This document shows positions 24,506-34,081 of a stretch of DNA of 64,000 nt, in pieces. A model generated the notes under the pieces. It saw only the letters and a list, made by a program, of their open reading frames with translations. It made no database searches and had not been told where the DNA came from. The position numbers were made by a program, and so were the translations under genes. How positions within the stretch are numbered: position 1 is the first letter of the stretch; the number at the start of each line of letters is the position of its first letter. This DNA comes from Ureibacillus thermophilus (lineage in GTDB: Bacteria; Bacillota; Bacilli; Bacillales_A; Planococcaceae), in the NCBI RefSeq assembly GCF_042657185.1, contig NZ_JBHSNN010000087.1. One strand, given 5' to 3'.

Positions 24506-26152
24506 ATGTTCAAATATTATAACATGAATCAATTAGTTTTGCCTCTAGATTTAGAAATAAAATTACAAGAAAATGATATTGCCTTCCACATTCACCATTT
24601 AGTTGAAAGCATCCCCGATGAAGCCTTTCAGCCGTTTCTTCGAAATACAGGTTGTCCTGCTTATCATCCACGCATGATGCTAAAAATTATTTTGTGTGCT
24701 TATTCCCAATCAGTCTTTTCAGGTCGGAAAATTGAAGCACTTTTAAAGGACAGTATTCGGATGATGTGGCTGGCACAAGGATATGAACCAAGTTATCGGA
24801 CGATCAATCGTTTCCGTGTACATCCGGAAGTAAAAGAATTAATTCGTCAATGTTTTGTCCAATTCCGTTGCCAACTGGTGGAAGAAAAATTAATTGATCA
24901 AGAAGCGATTTTCATTGACGGTACAAAGATTGAAGCGAATGCCAACCGATTTACTTTTGTGTGGAAAAAATCCATTGAAAAATACAACAAAAGCTTAATT
25001 GAAAAATCCAATCAGCTCTACAACGAACTGTTAGAGAAGGAAATCATACCTGAAATGGAGCGGGAAAATGAGGGAGAACTATCCGTTGAAGAACTCGCTC
25101 AAATGGTGCAACAAGTCGATGAAGTGATTACGGAATATGACCAAAAGATAGAAGCATCGCCCGATGCCACAGAACGAAAAGCATTAAGAAGCGAACGGAA
25201 ATATCCGAAGCGAGTGTACAAACAGTTGATTGACTTGATTTTACGTAAACAAAAGTATCAAAAAGACTTCGAAATCTTGGGTGAACGGAATAGTTATTCC
25301 AAAACCGACTCGGATGCGACGTTCATGCGAATGAAAGACGACTATATGAAAAACGGTCAATTGAAGGCTGGATACAATGTACAAATCGCAACAGAAGGCC
25401 AATACGCACTAGCTTATAGCATTTTTCCAAATCCTACCGATACACGTACATTGATTCCGTTCTTGAATGAGATTGAGAAGCATTATTTTCCATTGCCAAA
25501 GTATATTGTCGCAGATGCTGGTTATGGTAGTGAACAGAACTATGAGGACATCCTTTCGAATCGAAAATGTGAGGCACTTATTCCATATACCATGTATGAG
25601 AAAGAACAAAAGAAGAAATATAAACAAAACCCATTTCATCCAGACAATTGGACGTACGACGAAGAAAGTGATACCTACACGTGTCCGAATCAGCAGCGGG
25701 TAACCTTCCGATATCGTTCTGTACGTACCGATAAGACCGGTTTCAAACGAGAATTGAAAATCTATGAATGTGAAAACTGTTCGGGATGTCCATTCCGTTC
25801 ATCATGTACAAAAGCAAAGGAAGGCAACCACCGAAAAGTCATGGTGAATGAAAAATGGGAACGACAAAAAGAATATGTAAGAGCGAAGCTTTCAGAAGAA
25901 AAAGCAGGTTCTATTTTCCGTCAACGTAAAATGGCCGTAGAACCAGTTTTTGGATTCTTGAAGGCTAATTTGCGTTTCACTCGATTTTCCGTCCGAGGAA
26001 AATCGAAGGTGGAAAATGAAATGGGGATTGCCTTAATGGCCGTGAATTTACGGAAATACACGGCCAACAAAGATCAACTGACCAAGAATAATGGAGAAAG
26101 ATGGAAAAAGGAGAATTTGAGTTGGCTCAAATTCTCCTTTTTCCTATCTTGA
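24506..26152 (+). CDS. IS1182-family transposase
   Basis: 548 residues, intact. The N-terminal domain (LDLEIKLQENDIAFHIHHLVES, YHPRMMLKIILCAYSQ) is the IS1182 DNA-binding region. DDE catalytic residues can be placed at Asp in IDGTKIEANANRF, Asp in IVADAGYGSEQNYE and Glu in AVEPVFGFLKANL. A Cys cluster (CENCSGCPFRSSC) before the last block is typical. The ATG lies ten bases after the gap, so a slightly longer start cannot be excluded. A GGAGAATTTGAG hairpin near the end of the ORF could terminate transcription. Confidence 0.93.
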   Translation: MFKYYNMNQLVLPLDLEIKLQENDIAFHIHHLVESIPDEAFQPFLRNTGCPAYHPRMMLKIILCAYSQSVFSGRKIEALLKDSIRMMWLAQGYEPSYRTINRFRVHPEVKELIRQCFVQFRCQLVEEKLIDQEAIFIDGTKIEANANRFTFVWKKSIEKYNKSLIEKSNQLYNELLEKEIIPEMERENEGELSVEELAQMVQQVDEVITEYDQKIEASPDATERKALRSERKYPKRVYKQLIDLILRKQKYQKDFEILGERNSYSKTDSDATFMRMKDDYMKNGQLKAGYNVQIATEGQYALAYSIFPNPTDTRTLIPFLNEIEKHYFPLPKYIVADAGYGSEQNYEDILSNRKCEALIPYTMYEKEQKKKYKQNPFHPDNWTYDEESDTYTCPNQQRVTFRYRSVRTDKTGFKRELKIYECENCSGCPFRSSCTKAKEGNHRKVMVNEKWERQKEYVRAKLSEEKAGSIFRQRKMAVEPVFGFLKANLRFTRFSVRGKSKVENEMGIALMAVNLRKYTANKDQLTKNNGERWKKENLSWLKFSFFLS

Positions 26153-26268
26153 AGCTAGTTTTGTCCCAGCCTCTCTTTTTTATTTGGAAAGCTGAATTGT
26201 GGGAAGTTTCCAATTACAGATGGGTGGCTGTTTGATATAATGGGTGAAGCAGAAAGAGAGGGTTTTTT

Positions 26269-27156
26269 ATGAACAATCAGCCACATTTATTAGTGATTGA
26301 CGGAATGGCTCTATTATTCCGTTCTTTTTATGCCACAAGTGTAATGGGGCATTATCAATATTTGCCGGATGGCAGAGCGACAAATGGTGTGCAAGGTTTT
26401 GCACGGCATGTATTAACTGCCCAATCGATTATGAAGCCAAGCCATATTGCAATTTGCTGGGATATGGGAACACATACATTTCGCAATGAATTGTTTGATG
26501 GATATAAAGCAAACCGAAGCAATCCACCGGAAGAAATGATTCCGCAGTTTGATATGGCAAAGGAAGTTTCTGAATGGATCGGCTGGAAAAACATTGGAGA
26601 AACTGGAATGGAAGCGGATGACTGCATCGGTTCTATCGTCGAAAAATGGAAAGAAGAAGCGAAAATTACGATTATTAGCGGCGATAAAGATTTATTGCAA
26701 TTATTGAATCCTTCCACAACGATCGCTTTTACAAAAAAAGGTTACACTGAGTACGATGTTTATACGATGGATCGATTTAAAGAGGAATATGCGATAGAAC
26801 CTCACCAATTTGTTGATGTAAAAGCGTTGATGGGAGATTCGAGCGACGGTTATCCAGGCGTCAAAGGAATTGGACCAAAAACAGCACTACAACTAATCCA
26901 AAAATTTGGTTCGGTGGATGAGATACTAAAAAATTTAGATGAATTAAAACCAAGTCAACGAAACAAAATCGCAGAGAATATGGATATGTTAAAGTTATCC
27001 TATCAATTGGCATCTATTAATAAAAATGTATCCATTAAAGCAAGTTTAGAAGAATTATCTGTTCCAAATTATTCGGCGAATACATTTGAACAATTGGCGA
27101 ACAAAGGATTTACGTCAATTGCCAAACATGCTAATTCACTGTTGTCGTTGGTTTAA
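26269..27156 (+). CDS. 5'-3' exonuclease, YpcP-like, block copy B
   Basis: 295 residues with the same motifs as the protein at 18854: LVIDGMALLFRSFYA, EADDCIGSIVEKW, ISGDKDLLQLL and DGYPGVKGIGPKTALQL, all intact. Differences are spread evenly along the protein with no indels inside, so both copies look functional and diverged long ago. TATAAT at 26237-26242 and GAGAGGG before the ATG. The promoter-region bases TTCCAATTACAGA match copy A, so homology starts at or before about 26205, some 35 bases after the IS end. Confidence 0.9.
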   Translation: MNNQPHLLVIDGMALLFRSFYATSVMGHYQYLPDGRATNGVQGFARHVLTAQSIMKPSHIAICWDMGTHTFRNELFDGYKANRSNPPEEMIPQFDMAKEVSEWIGWKNIGETGMEADDCIGSIVEKWKEEAKITIISGDKDLLQLLNPSTTIAFTKKGYTEYDVYTMDRFKEEYAIEPHQFVDVKALMGDSSDGYPGVKGIGPKTALQLIQKFGSVDEILKNLDELKPSQRNKIAENMDMLKLSYQLASINKNVSIKASLEELSVPNYSANTFEQLANKGFTSIAKHANSLLSLV

Positions 27157-27216
27157 AGCGGTTGTGGCGATCGTTCCACTTTTTATACGGACATGTACTT
27201 TTCTACATTTATATCT

Positions 27217-27263
27217 AAAAAGAGTGAATGGAAAGTTTATTTTTTCTCATTCACTCTTTTTAT
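27217..27263. terminator. Bidirectional terminator
   Basis: AAAAAGAGTGAATG (27217-27230) pairs with CATTCACTCTTTTT around a 17-base AT-rich loop, with T runs on both strands. It separates the convergent exonuclease and peptidase-like genes. The last codons of the latter lie in the stem. Confidence 0.85.
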
Positions 27264-27774
27264 ATCTTTTCGGTTCGATTTTTACGAAACTTAGCACTTT
27301 GTAGTTTTTCGTATAAGGAACTTTTCGAATTTGACTGTCACGATTGATTCCGCCATTGTCATGAACGATTAAGAATAACTCTCCACCCTCAAGTTCATAT
27401 CCGATCAACGGAACCCAATGGTACTTAAAGGTCGGTTTTGCTTTCCATTGAAAGGTGAAGTATTTATCGAATTTCACGGCTACAGGTCTGCCTTCATTAA
27501 TTTGTTGTAAGGCCTCTTTTAATGTACAATTTTTTACTACCCACTCTGCCCCCAAATAGTTTTGCAAGTTTTTTATAAGCCTCCAGCGATACAACCCGAT
27601 TTTTGTAGTACCCAATATGGAATAAAGCTCGTTTACATTTGGAGGAACTTTTTTCCCGAATAGATAATTTAAAATCACGTAAATGGTTGTCGGACCACAG
27701 GCAGAGTTTCGATAGGACGGATGAATTTTATGATGATATTGAGAAAAGCCTTGTAAATCTATAAGTTTTTTCAT
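27247..27774 (-). CDS. C39-like cysteine peptidase family protein, block copy B
   Basis: 175 residues, ATG with AGGTGG upstream. Candidate catalytic Cys26 (RNSACGPTT), His119 (KYHWVPLIGYE) and Asp139 (VHDNGG) are conserved with copy A. The last ten residues differ because each copy ends inside a different repeat or terminator. It has no secretion signal and is divergent from the chemoreceptor. Substrate unknown. Confidence 0.75.
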   Translation of the reverse strand: MKKLIDLQGFSQYHHKIHPSYRNSACGPTTIYVILNYLFGKKVPPNVNELYSILGTTKIGLYRWRLIKNLQNYLGAEWVVKNCTLKEALQQINEGRPVAVKFDKYFTFQWKAKPTFKYHWVPLIGYELEGGELFLIVHDNGGINRDSQIRKVPYTKNYKVLSFVKIEPKRYKKSE

Positions 27775-28011
27775 AGCTCAAACCACCTAATTTTATTATA
27801 AAGAAAATTCTGAGAGAATTAGTATGAAATTCGCATTTACATTATTATGGTAATTATAGTAAATACGGTATAATATACTCAATTTTCAAAATCTTTGAAA
27901 GATATAAAAATATAAAGGGGTTGAGGTTGGATGAAATGATAAGATCTTTCTAGTAGTAGTTCATTTCCAAGGAAATTGGAATAATGAAAAAATCTAGGTG
28001 GGGGGAATGTT

Positions 28012-29481
28012 ATGGTTCAGGTGAGCTATAATACTCAAAGGGTTCACAAAATTAATGTAGCAGTGACAATCATAGTAGTCTTTTTAGTTTGTGGTCCTCA
28101 TTTTCAAGAAAAGGGGTTTGAAGGAAGCAAACTATATCTTTTGGCAGGGTCATTAGTTCTTCTTGTGTCGATCATCACATATTTATTGCCAATCCATAAA
28201 TATGCAAAAGGCTTCCTACTTTCACTAATTCCTAGCATAGTCATTGTTACACTTTTTTTAATGGATGGATTTACATTAGGTAAACATTACATTATCATTC
28301 TTTCGATTGCTATGGTTACACTCTATTTTAAGAAAGAATTGATTTTAGCATTAGGACTCTTTTTGGATATCGCATATCTTGCAATTTATTTCTTCTCTCC
28401 AGAAAAATTAATAGGGGCAAATAACAATTTCGCAGTGATCTTTTTTGTAATGAATGCGATGGTGATAGCGCTATACTTGTTGACGAGATGGGGAAGAGAA
28501 CTCATTGAAGAAGCAAAGCTAAAGGAATTTGAAGCAAAAGAACTTGTAAAAAAGTTGAAAGAGACGTTTACTTCAATGGAATTAGCAGCTGATACACTTG
28601 ACGGACATATTACAAAATTTCATAGCGAAATTAACAGCATCTATAAATCTAGCAAAGATATTGTTAAATCCGCTGAACAAGTGGGACATGGAATTCAAGA
28701 AGAAGCAAGCAGTGTGACCATTATTAATGATTCAATGGGGCAGTCAGTGACGAAAATGGATCAAATCGTCACAGTAGCAGAAGGTATAATGAAAAAATCT
28801 GAAGACATGAACAGTAAAGTGCGTGAAGGATGGAATAAAATTAATCAAGTAACAGACTATATGGATTCTGTAGGGACAACCATAAGCAATACAACAATTA
28901 CTGTTTCCGATTTACAGGAAAGTTTGGTAAGAGTAAATTCCCTTCTAGGCAGTATTAAAGAAATTGCTGACCAGACAAATTTATTGGCGTTAAACGCTGC
29001 CATCGAATCTGCCCGAGCTGGTGAACATGGAAGGGGATTTGCGATCGTAGCTGATGAAGTAAGAAAACTGGCAGAACAAACAGGAAAAATTACGGAAAGT
29101 ATTCAAATCGTGACAGCAGAGTTATTCAGCAAATCAAAAGAAGCGCATGAAAAATCGGCACAAGGTGAAATAGCTATAACTGAAGGAAGAAGATTATTGA
29201 AGGATATTGCCATATACTTCGAAGAAATTAAGGATACGTATACAGAAATTTATGAAGCATTATTAATGGAAAGATCAGAAATCGAAAAGGCGAAAAATAA
29301 TTTCTTTACCATTCAAAATCAAATTGAAACCGTTTCTGCCATTGCACAAGAAAACGCAGCCGCAACGGAAGAAATCATTTCAACATTAGAAACTGAGCAT
29401 GAATTAATTGCATCAATCAATAAATCCATTTCTGAAATCAATGAATTAAGTAAAGAGTTACGGGAAATTACGAAAATCTGA
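28012..29481 (+). CDS. Methyl-accepting chemotaxis protein with membrane-embedded sensor, block copy B
   Basis: 489 residues, ATG at 28012 after a G-rich site. Same plan as copy A: six N-terminal membrane segments, no extracellular ligand domain, then a signalling coiled coil with DQTNLLALNAAIESARAGE. Membrane segments 3-5 (FLMDGFTLGKHYIIILSIAM) are almost unchanged between copies, while segments 1-2 vary more, suggesting that the conserved part holds the sensor. The -10-like GGTATAATATACT and following bases are shared with copy A. Confidence 0.9.
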   Translation: MVQVSYNTQRVHKINVAVTIIVVFLVCGPHFQEKGFEGSKLYLLAGSLVLLVSIITYLLPIHKYAKGFLLSLIPSIVIVTLFLMDGFTLGKHYIIILSIAMVTLYFKKELILALGLFLDIAYLAIYFFSPEKLIGANNNFAVIFFVMNAMVIALYLLTRWGRELIEEAKLKEFEAKELVKKLKETFTSMELAADTLDGHITKFHSEINSIYKSSKDIVKSAEQVGHGIQEEASSVTIINDSMGQSVTKMDQIVTVAEGIMKKSEDMNSKVREGWNKINQVTDYMDSVGTTISNTTITVSDLQESLVRVNSLLGSIKEIADQTNLLALNAAIESARAGEHGRGFAIVADEVRKLAEQTGKITESIQIVTAELFSKSKEAHEKSAQGEIAITEGRRLLKDIAIYFEEIKDTYTEIYEALLMERSEIEKAKNNFFTIQNQIETVSAIAQENAAATEEIISTLETEHELIASINKSISEINELSKELREITKI

Positions 29482-29497
29482 TATTTTAAAGGGGATT

Positions 29498-29532
29498 GGG
29501 AGAAATTGAGGTTGCTCAATTCTCCTTTTTTT
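29498..29532 (+). terminator. Terminator after chemoreceptor B
   Basis: GGGAGAAATTGAG pairs with CTCAATTCTCC (one bulge), followed by T7. Confidence 0.8.
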
Positions 29533-29784
29533 AATTTATGGTCAAATCTTTGAAAAGAAAGGATGAAGGAAGCTCGAAGGTTACATCAAAAAATCATAAT
29601 AACCGTCTATGTTTTTGAATAAAATTCAATAGTTTTGTAAACCCTTACTATTTCTTAACATCCTTTTCCTTTGAGATACATTTTCAGTTAGTTATAATAA
29701 TATTCGGGAATTCATTATTTTTTTATTTATCACCATGTAAATATTTCCCACGCCTTTAATTCTCTAACAATTAGGAGGAACATT

Positions 29785-31884
29785 ATGAAATTCATTCAGT
29801 CGATAACTGATAAAGTTTCAACAAAAAAAGGTGCTTGGATTACGGTAGCTATTTGGCTAGTCGTAATGATTCTAATTAGTGCAGGCCCTAGATTAAGTGA
29901 TTATAAAACTACTAATTTTCAGGCTTTGCCTGATGAAGCTCCATCGATTATCGCCCAGAATAAGCTGGATGAATATTTCCCTAACGATCAGGGGACTCCA
30001 GGAATATATGTGTTCTATAAATCAGACGGTGAAATAGCGATTGATGAAGTGGGAAAAATTATAGATGGTATAAAAAAGGCCGATATTGACGGAATCGAAA
30101 CGATCTTAGATGTTACGGCCTTGCCTCCTCAAGCCTTATCTGGATTTATGTCAGAAGATAAAACAACGATGATTGTTCCAATGAACTTGGAAAAAGATTT
30201 AGGAAATTCCCAGTACGCGGAAATCAATGATAAAGCCACTGAAGTTGGAACGGAGATTGCGAAAGATTTAGGTGTTGAATTTTATATTACAGGACCAGCG
30301 GGTATCTCGGGGGATACCGTTAAACTGTTTGAATCTGCTGATTTGAAACTTTTATTTGCAACAATCCTCATCATTTTAGTGTTGTTAATTGTGATTTATC
30401 GTTCGCCACTGCTTGCATTGATTCCGCTGCTTGCAACAGTGGTTGTATATCAGATTGTCAATCAGACAGTTGCGCTATTGGGGGCTGCTGGACTTGAAAT
30501 TAACAACCAGACAGTTTCCATCATGAGTATTTTGTTATTTGCAGCGCTTATTGATTATTCATTGTTTGTGTTCTCCAGATATCGGGAGGAACTAAATCAT
30601 TATGAAGATAAGTTTGAGGCAATGAAAATCGCCATGCGTTCAACAGCAACGCCGGTGTTATTTGCAGCAAGTACAGTTCTAGCTGCAATGGTTATTTTGA
30701 TTTTCGCAAGTTTCCGCGAGTATCAAAATTTTGCGCCAATCTTTGCAACAGCAATGATTATTATCATGATTGCTGCCATCACTTTTGTGCCGGCTTTATT
30801 TGCGTTATTCGGGCGAAAAGCATTCTGGCCAAAAGTTCCGAAATTCGGTGAAACAAAAGAAATTAAGCACGGTGTTTGGGGACCGATTGCGAAGTTTGTG
30901 ACAAACAAACCTGTGATCGTTGGTGTTACAGTAACGCTGTTTTTAATCATTACAGCATTGAACGTATTCAATATTAAATATGAGTTCAATATGGTGAAAA
31001 ACTTCCCTGAAGACTTGCCTTCACGAGTAGGGTTTGAAATTGTGGAAGAGAAGTTCAAAAAAGGAGATTTGGCCCAAACAACGGTACTTGTAAATGGTGA
31101 AGATTTAACGATAGAAGAAATTCAGGAAATTGCCCAAGACTTTTCTGGAAATGAACAAATTGCCTCTGCACGGCCTTCTGGAGTTACGGATGACGGAAAA
31201 CATGGAAAAATTACCATTTCGTTGAATGAAGACCCATACAGTGTAGAAGCGATTGAATTTATTAAGGAGTTCCGTGACGATCACGCAACATACCTTTTAT
31301 CAAATGATAAAGAAGTGGAGTTGGAATTTGCCGGAACAACGGCTAAATTGGTCGATGAAGAAAATGTTAATAACCGTGACATCAAGATTATCTTTATATT
31401 AGAAACGTTGTTAATTCTTGTATTGTTGCTGTTCTTGACACGTTCTATCAAAATGCCAATCTATATGATGGCGACGATTTTAATTTCTTATGCTTCCGCT
31501 TTAGGTTTAGGATTATTCTTGCTAGATTTACTGTTCGGATATGATGCAATTTCTACGCGCGCACCGGTATATGCGTTCATCTTCCTTGTGGCATTGGGCA
31601 TCGACTACAATATCATCATGGTCAGCCGCTTCTTGGAAGAGCGCAAATATGAATCGGTGAAAAATGCTTTAGAAATCGCTGTCCGCAATACAGGTGGAGT
31701 GATTTCATCTGCCGGTGTCATTTTGGCAGCTACGTTTGCCGCTTTGACAACAATGCCGGTCATCGACTTGTTTGTATTTGGATTCATGGTAGCAATCGGT
31801 ATCATCATCGATACGTTCCTAGTGCGAGGAATGTTATTACCAACGCTGATTTTATTCTTTGAACGAGATAAAAAAGTAGCATAA
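29785..31884 (+). CDS. MMPL/RND family transporter (YdfJ-like)
   Basis: 699 residues with two repeats, each one membrane segment, an extracytoplasmic domain and a bundle of five or six membrane segments: the MMPL architecture. The conserved intramembrane motifs are FAALIDYSLFVFSRYREE in the first half and LVALGIDYNIIMVSRFLEE in the second; their Asp-Tyr pairs are the proton relay. A proton-driven exporter of lipids or small hydrophobic compounds is likely. AGGAGG lies before the ATG and a strong terminator follows. Found in block B only. Confidence 0.9.
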   Translation: MKFIQSITDKVSTKKGAWITVAIWLVVMILISAGPRLSDYKTTNFQALPDEAPSIIAQNKLDEYFPNDQGTPGIYVFYKSDGEIAIDEVGKIIDGIKKADIDGIETILDVTALPPQALSGFMSEDKTTMIVPMNLEKDLGNSQYAEINDKATEVGTEIAKDLGVEFYITGPAGISGDTVKLFESADLKLLFATILIILVLLIVIYRSPLLALIPLLATVVVYQIVNQTVALLGAAGLEINNQTVSIMSILLFAALIDYSLFVFSRYREELNHYEDKFEAMKIAMRSTATPVLFAASTVLAAMVILIFASFREYQNFAPIFATAMIIIMIAAITFVPALFALFGRKAFWPKVPKFGETKEIKHGVWGPIAKFVTNKPVIVGVTVTLFLIITALNVFNIKYEFNMVKNFPEDLPSRVGFEIVEEKFKKGDLAQTTVLVNGEDLTIEEIQEIAQDFSGNEQIASARPSGVTDDGKHGKITISLNEDPYSVEAIEFIKEFRDDHATYLLSNDKEVELEFAGTTAKLVDEENVNNRDIKIIFILETLLILVLLLFLTRSIKMPIYMMATILISYASALGLGLFLLDLLFGYDAISTRAPVYAFIFLVALGIDYNIIMVSRFLEERKYESVKNALEIAVRNTGGVISSAGVILAATFAALTTMPVIDLFVFGFMVAIGIIIDTFLVRGMLLPTLILFFERDKKVA

Positions 31885-31899
31885 AAAAGTTTTTGAATT

Positions 31900-31944
31900 G
31901 GAGCGAATGGAGAAAGAATTAGTTTCCATTCGCTCCGTTTTTTT
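31900..31944 (+). terminator. Terminator after the MMPL gene
   Basis: GGAGCGAATGGA (31900-31911) pairs perfectly with TCCATTCGCTCC (31925-31936), then GTTTTTTT. Confidence 0.9.
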
Positions 31945-32056
31945 ATGATTGAAAGGGAATTTATTCTGACTTCAGTGAAAAAAGATAAATCCATCTTTTT
32001 TTATTTATGGAAAATATTTATAATAAATCCAAACTAGACGAAAGGAGTGTAAGTTC

Positions 32057-33068
32057 TTGTTTTCCAATTTAAAATATCCGATTATTCAAGCTCCCATGGC
32101 TGAAAATTGCAACGGCTGATTTGGCCATTGCTGTTTCACAGAATGGTGGACTCGGATTTTTGGCTAGCGGTTATAAAACACCAGAAGCAATCGAACAAGA
32201 AATCATCAAATGTAAGGAATCTCTTTTGCCTTTTGGGGTTAATCTATTTGTTCCGCAAAACGATACCATTGATGAATCTATCTATTTATACAAAGAGCGT
32301 CTTGAAGAAGATTTCCAAATCCCATTGACCATTCCAGAACCGAATGATGATTATTGGACGGAAAAACTGGAGCTCGTCATGAAATATAACGTGCCTTATG
32401 TTTCCTTTACATTCGGTTGTCCATCCATGGAAATTATTGAACGAATCAAGAGTAATAGCAGTTATGTAATTGTGACGGTGACGAATTTGGATGAAGCGAA
32501 AATCGCTATGGGGAATGGAGCAGATGCCATTTGCTTACAAGGAGCGAATGCTGGAGGTCATCGGGCAACTTTTCAAAATGTGGACGAAGGTTCAGATGTA
32601 CCATTGACTGAATTGATCGCCATCATTCGTAAGGAAATTCCACTCCCAATCATTGCAGCAGGTGGAATCATAAATGGGAAGGATATTCATATGGCACTAA
32701 GTGCAGGGGCAGATGCGGTGCAACTTGGAACGGCTTTTCTTTGTACAGAAGAAAGTGGTGCTAATCCAGTTTATAAACAAGCTTTGAAGTCGGGGGAGTT
32801 TACAGAAACAGCTCTAACTCGGACATTTTCGGGACGGCTTGCCCGCGGATTGAAAAACGAATTTATGGTGAAATATGAAAACATTGCTCCTGCTATTTAT
32901 CCTACTGTCAATTCATTAACGCAGCCGATTCGGGCGAAAGCATTAAAAGATCAAAACCCACAAGCTATGTCTCTTTGGGCAAGTACGCGTTTTCAAGAAA
33001 TTCAGGAAGGGACGGTAAAAGAAGTATTTGAAAAACTAATCAAAGAGTTGAAGTTATATCAATCTTGA
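32057..33068 (+). pseudogene. Nitronate monooxygenase, N-terminal frameshift
   Basis: Translation from TTG at 32057 (AAAGGAG at 32041-32047) gives LFSNLKYPIIQAPMAEN and stops at TGA 32117-32119. The other frame continues from 32106 as IATADLAIAVSQNGGLGFL and stays open to 33068. Family members read APMAGGIATADLAIAVS here, so two bases appear lost near 32100-32105, removing a Gly-Gly next to the FMN site. The remainder is complete, with QGANAGGHRA, AAGGIINGKDI and GADAVQLGTAFL. A single recent lesion or a sequencing error could explain it; no start with a binding site rescues the downstream frame. Confidence 0.8.
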
Positions 33069-33120
33069 GCATAATTGATTCATATAATGATAGAAATTCA
33101 TTTATTACAAGGGGGCGTCT

Positions 33121-33537
33121 ATGGATAAGGTATTGTCTTATGGTTGGAAAATTTTTTGGATTATTGGGCTGTTCATTTTAACTATTATTAGTTTTGATTT
33201 GAAACATCAAATCGAAGAGGGAATCAATTATCGAATAGAAGGATATTTATGGTACATTTTTTTCATGCATTTTATTTGGGGAATTTATTTTTCACTAATC
33301 TGTATTAAGAAATGGAAGTTCCAATTTAACTTCCCATTATTTATTTGCGTATTTCTTCCTTGTCTAATTTTCTCGCTAATTGTACCAGTAGCTTCTATAA
33401 CAACGCATACACTGCCATTTGGACAATGGTTTCTCAAAATCTATTCTTCTGGTTTAGTTGAAATGGCAGCTGGATTCACATTGATGATTAGTATTTTTTA
33501 TGGCACAAATAAGAGAAATGGACATAACTTCGCATAA
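33121..33537 (+). CDS. Small four-TM membrane protein, block copy B
   Basis: 138 residues, ATG at 33121; TATAAT at 33083-33088 within TTCATATAATGAT, which is shared with copy A. Four hydrophobic segments. The N-terminal half (SYGWKIFWIIGLFIL, IISFDLKHQIEEGINYRIEGY) is the best conserved part between copies and might be the functional part. Family unknown. The stop codon lies inside the terminator hairpin that follows. Confidence 0.75.
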   Translation: MDKVLSYGWKIFWIIGLFILTIISFDLKHQIEEGINYRIEGYLWYIFFMHFIWGIYFSLICIKKWKFQFNFPLFICVFLPCLIFSLIVPVASITTHTLPFGQWFLKIYSSGLVEMAAGFTLMISIFYGTNKRNGHNFA

Positions 33538-33556
33538 AGTTATGTCCCATCTTTTT
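33520..33556. terminator. Terminator between convergent genes
   Basis: GGACATAACTT (33520-33530) pairs with AAGTTATGTCC (33537-33547) around a six-base loop, followed by a T-rich run. It overlaps the end of the small membrane protein gene. Confidence 0.8.
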
Positions 33557-33560
33557 CCAT

Positions 33561-33881
33561 TTAAACTGTTTGTGCATCCAAAAATTGCGTTACGTCTTCA
33601 GGTGTTTTTGCATTTGCACTATGAAGATGTGCTAATTTTTCCCCATTTTTATAAATTAATAAACTTGGAATTCCCATGACTTGATATTTTTCTGCAAGAT
33701 CTGGGAAATTATCACGGTTGATTTCATACCATTCATATTGGTTGTACTTCTCGATGATTGGATCGATAAACATGTTCATGCGTGTGCAATCAGGGCACCA
33801 AGTAGCATAAAATTTCACGATGACTGGCTGGTCTTTGCTAATAATTTCATTGAATTGTTCTACAGACGTAATTTCTTTCAC
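33561..33881 (-). CDS. Thioredoxin family protein
   Basis: 106 residues from GTG at 33881, with GGGAGG eight bases upstream; the longer in-frame start lacks a site. Active site WCPDC (Cys29, Cys32) and cis-Pro in MGIPSLLIYKNG, so a complete thioredoxin fold. CPDC differs from the usual CGPC and suggests a different redox potential, as in Bacillus YdbP/YtpP-type proteins. Convergent with the end of block B and outside it. Confidence 0.85.
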   Translation of the reverse strand: MKEITSVEQFNEIISKDQPVIVKFYATWCPDCTRMNMFIDPIIEKYNQYEWYEINRDNFPDLAEKYQVMGIPSLLIYKNGEKLAHLHSANAKTPEDVTQFLDAQTV

Positions 33882-34063
33882 TTTTTTCGCCTCCCTACCT
33901 AGTAGTTTACACATTTCACCGAATGGCGGAAAGAAATTTGTTCCGAAAAAAACGAAACTATTAAATAAATTTTTCGAAAATTAAAATAAAAGGATTGCGA
34001 AATTTTGAAAAATCATCTACACTAAAAACAGGAATTGCTGCTTTATGTATTTTTTTTGAAGCC

Positions 34064-34081
34064 GAAATGAATAGTCATTCA
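34064..34081 (+). promoter_or_regulatory. FadR-like operator 1 of fadNAE
   Basis: GAAATGAATAGTCATTCA matches the B. subtilis FadR consensus TGAATGAMTANTCATTCA at 16 of 18 positions. FadR is a TetR repressor released by long-chain acyl-CoA. Assignment by motif and downstream genes. Confidence 0.7.

Larger units (their letters stand above)
24330..26173 (+). mobile_element. IS1182-family insertion sequence
   Basis: Terminal inverted repeats GAGGCTGGGACAAAAC at 24330-24345 and its exact reverse complement at 26158-26173 (16 of 16) bracket one intact transposase. The listed length of 1844 includes 54 N of unknown true size. I see no clear target-site duplication. It lies between the two copies of the duplicated block. 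Confidence 0.9.
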
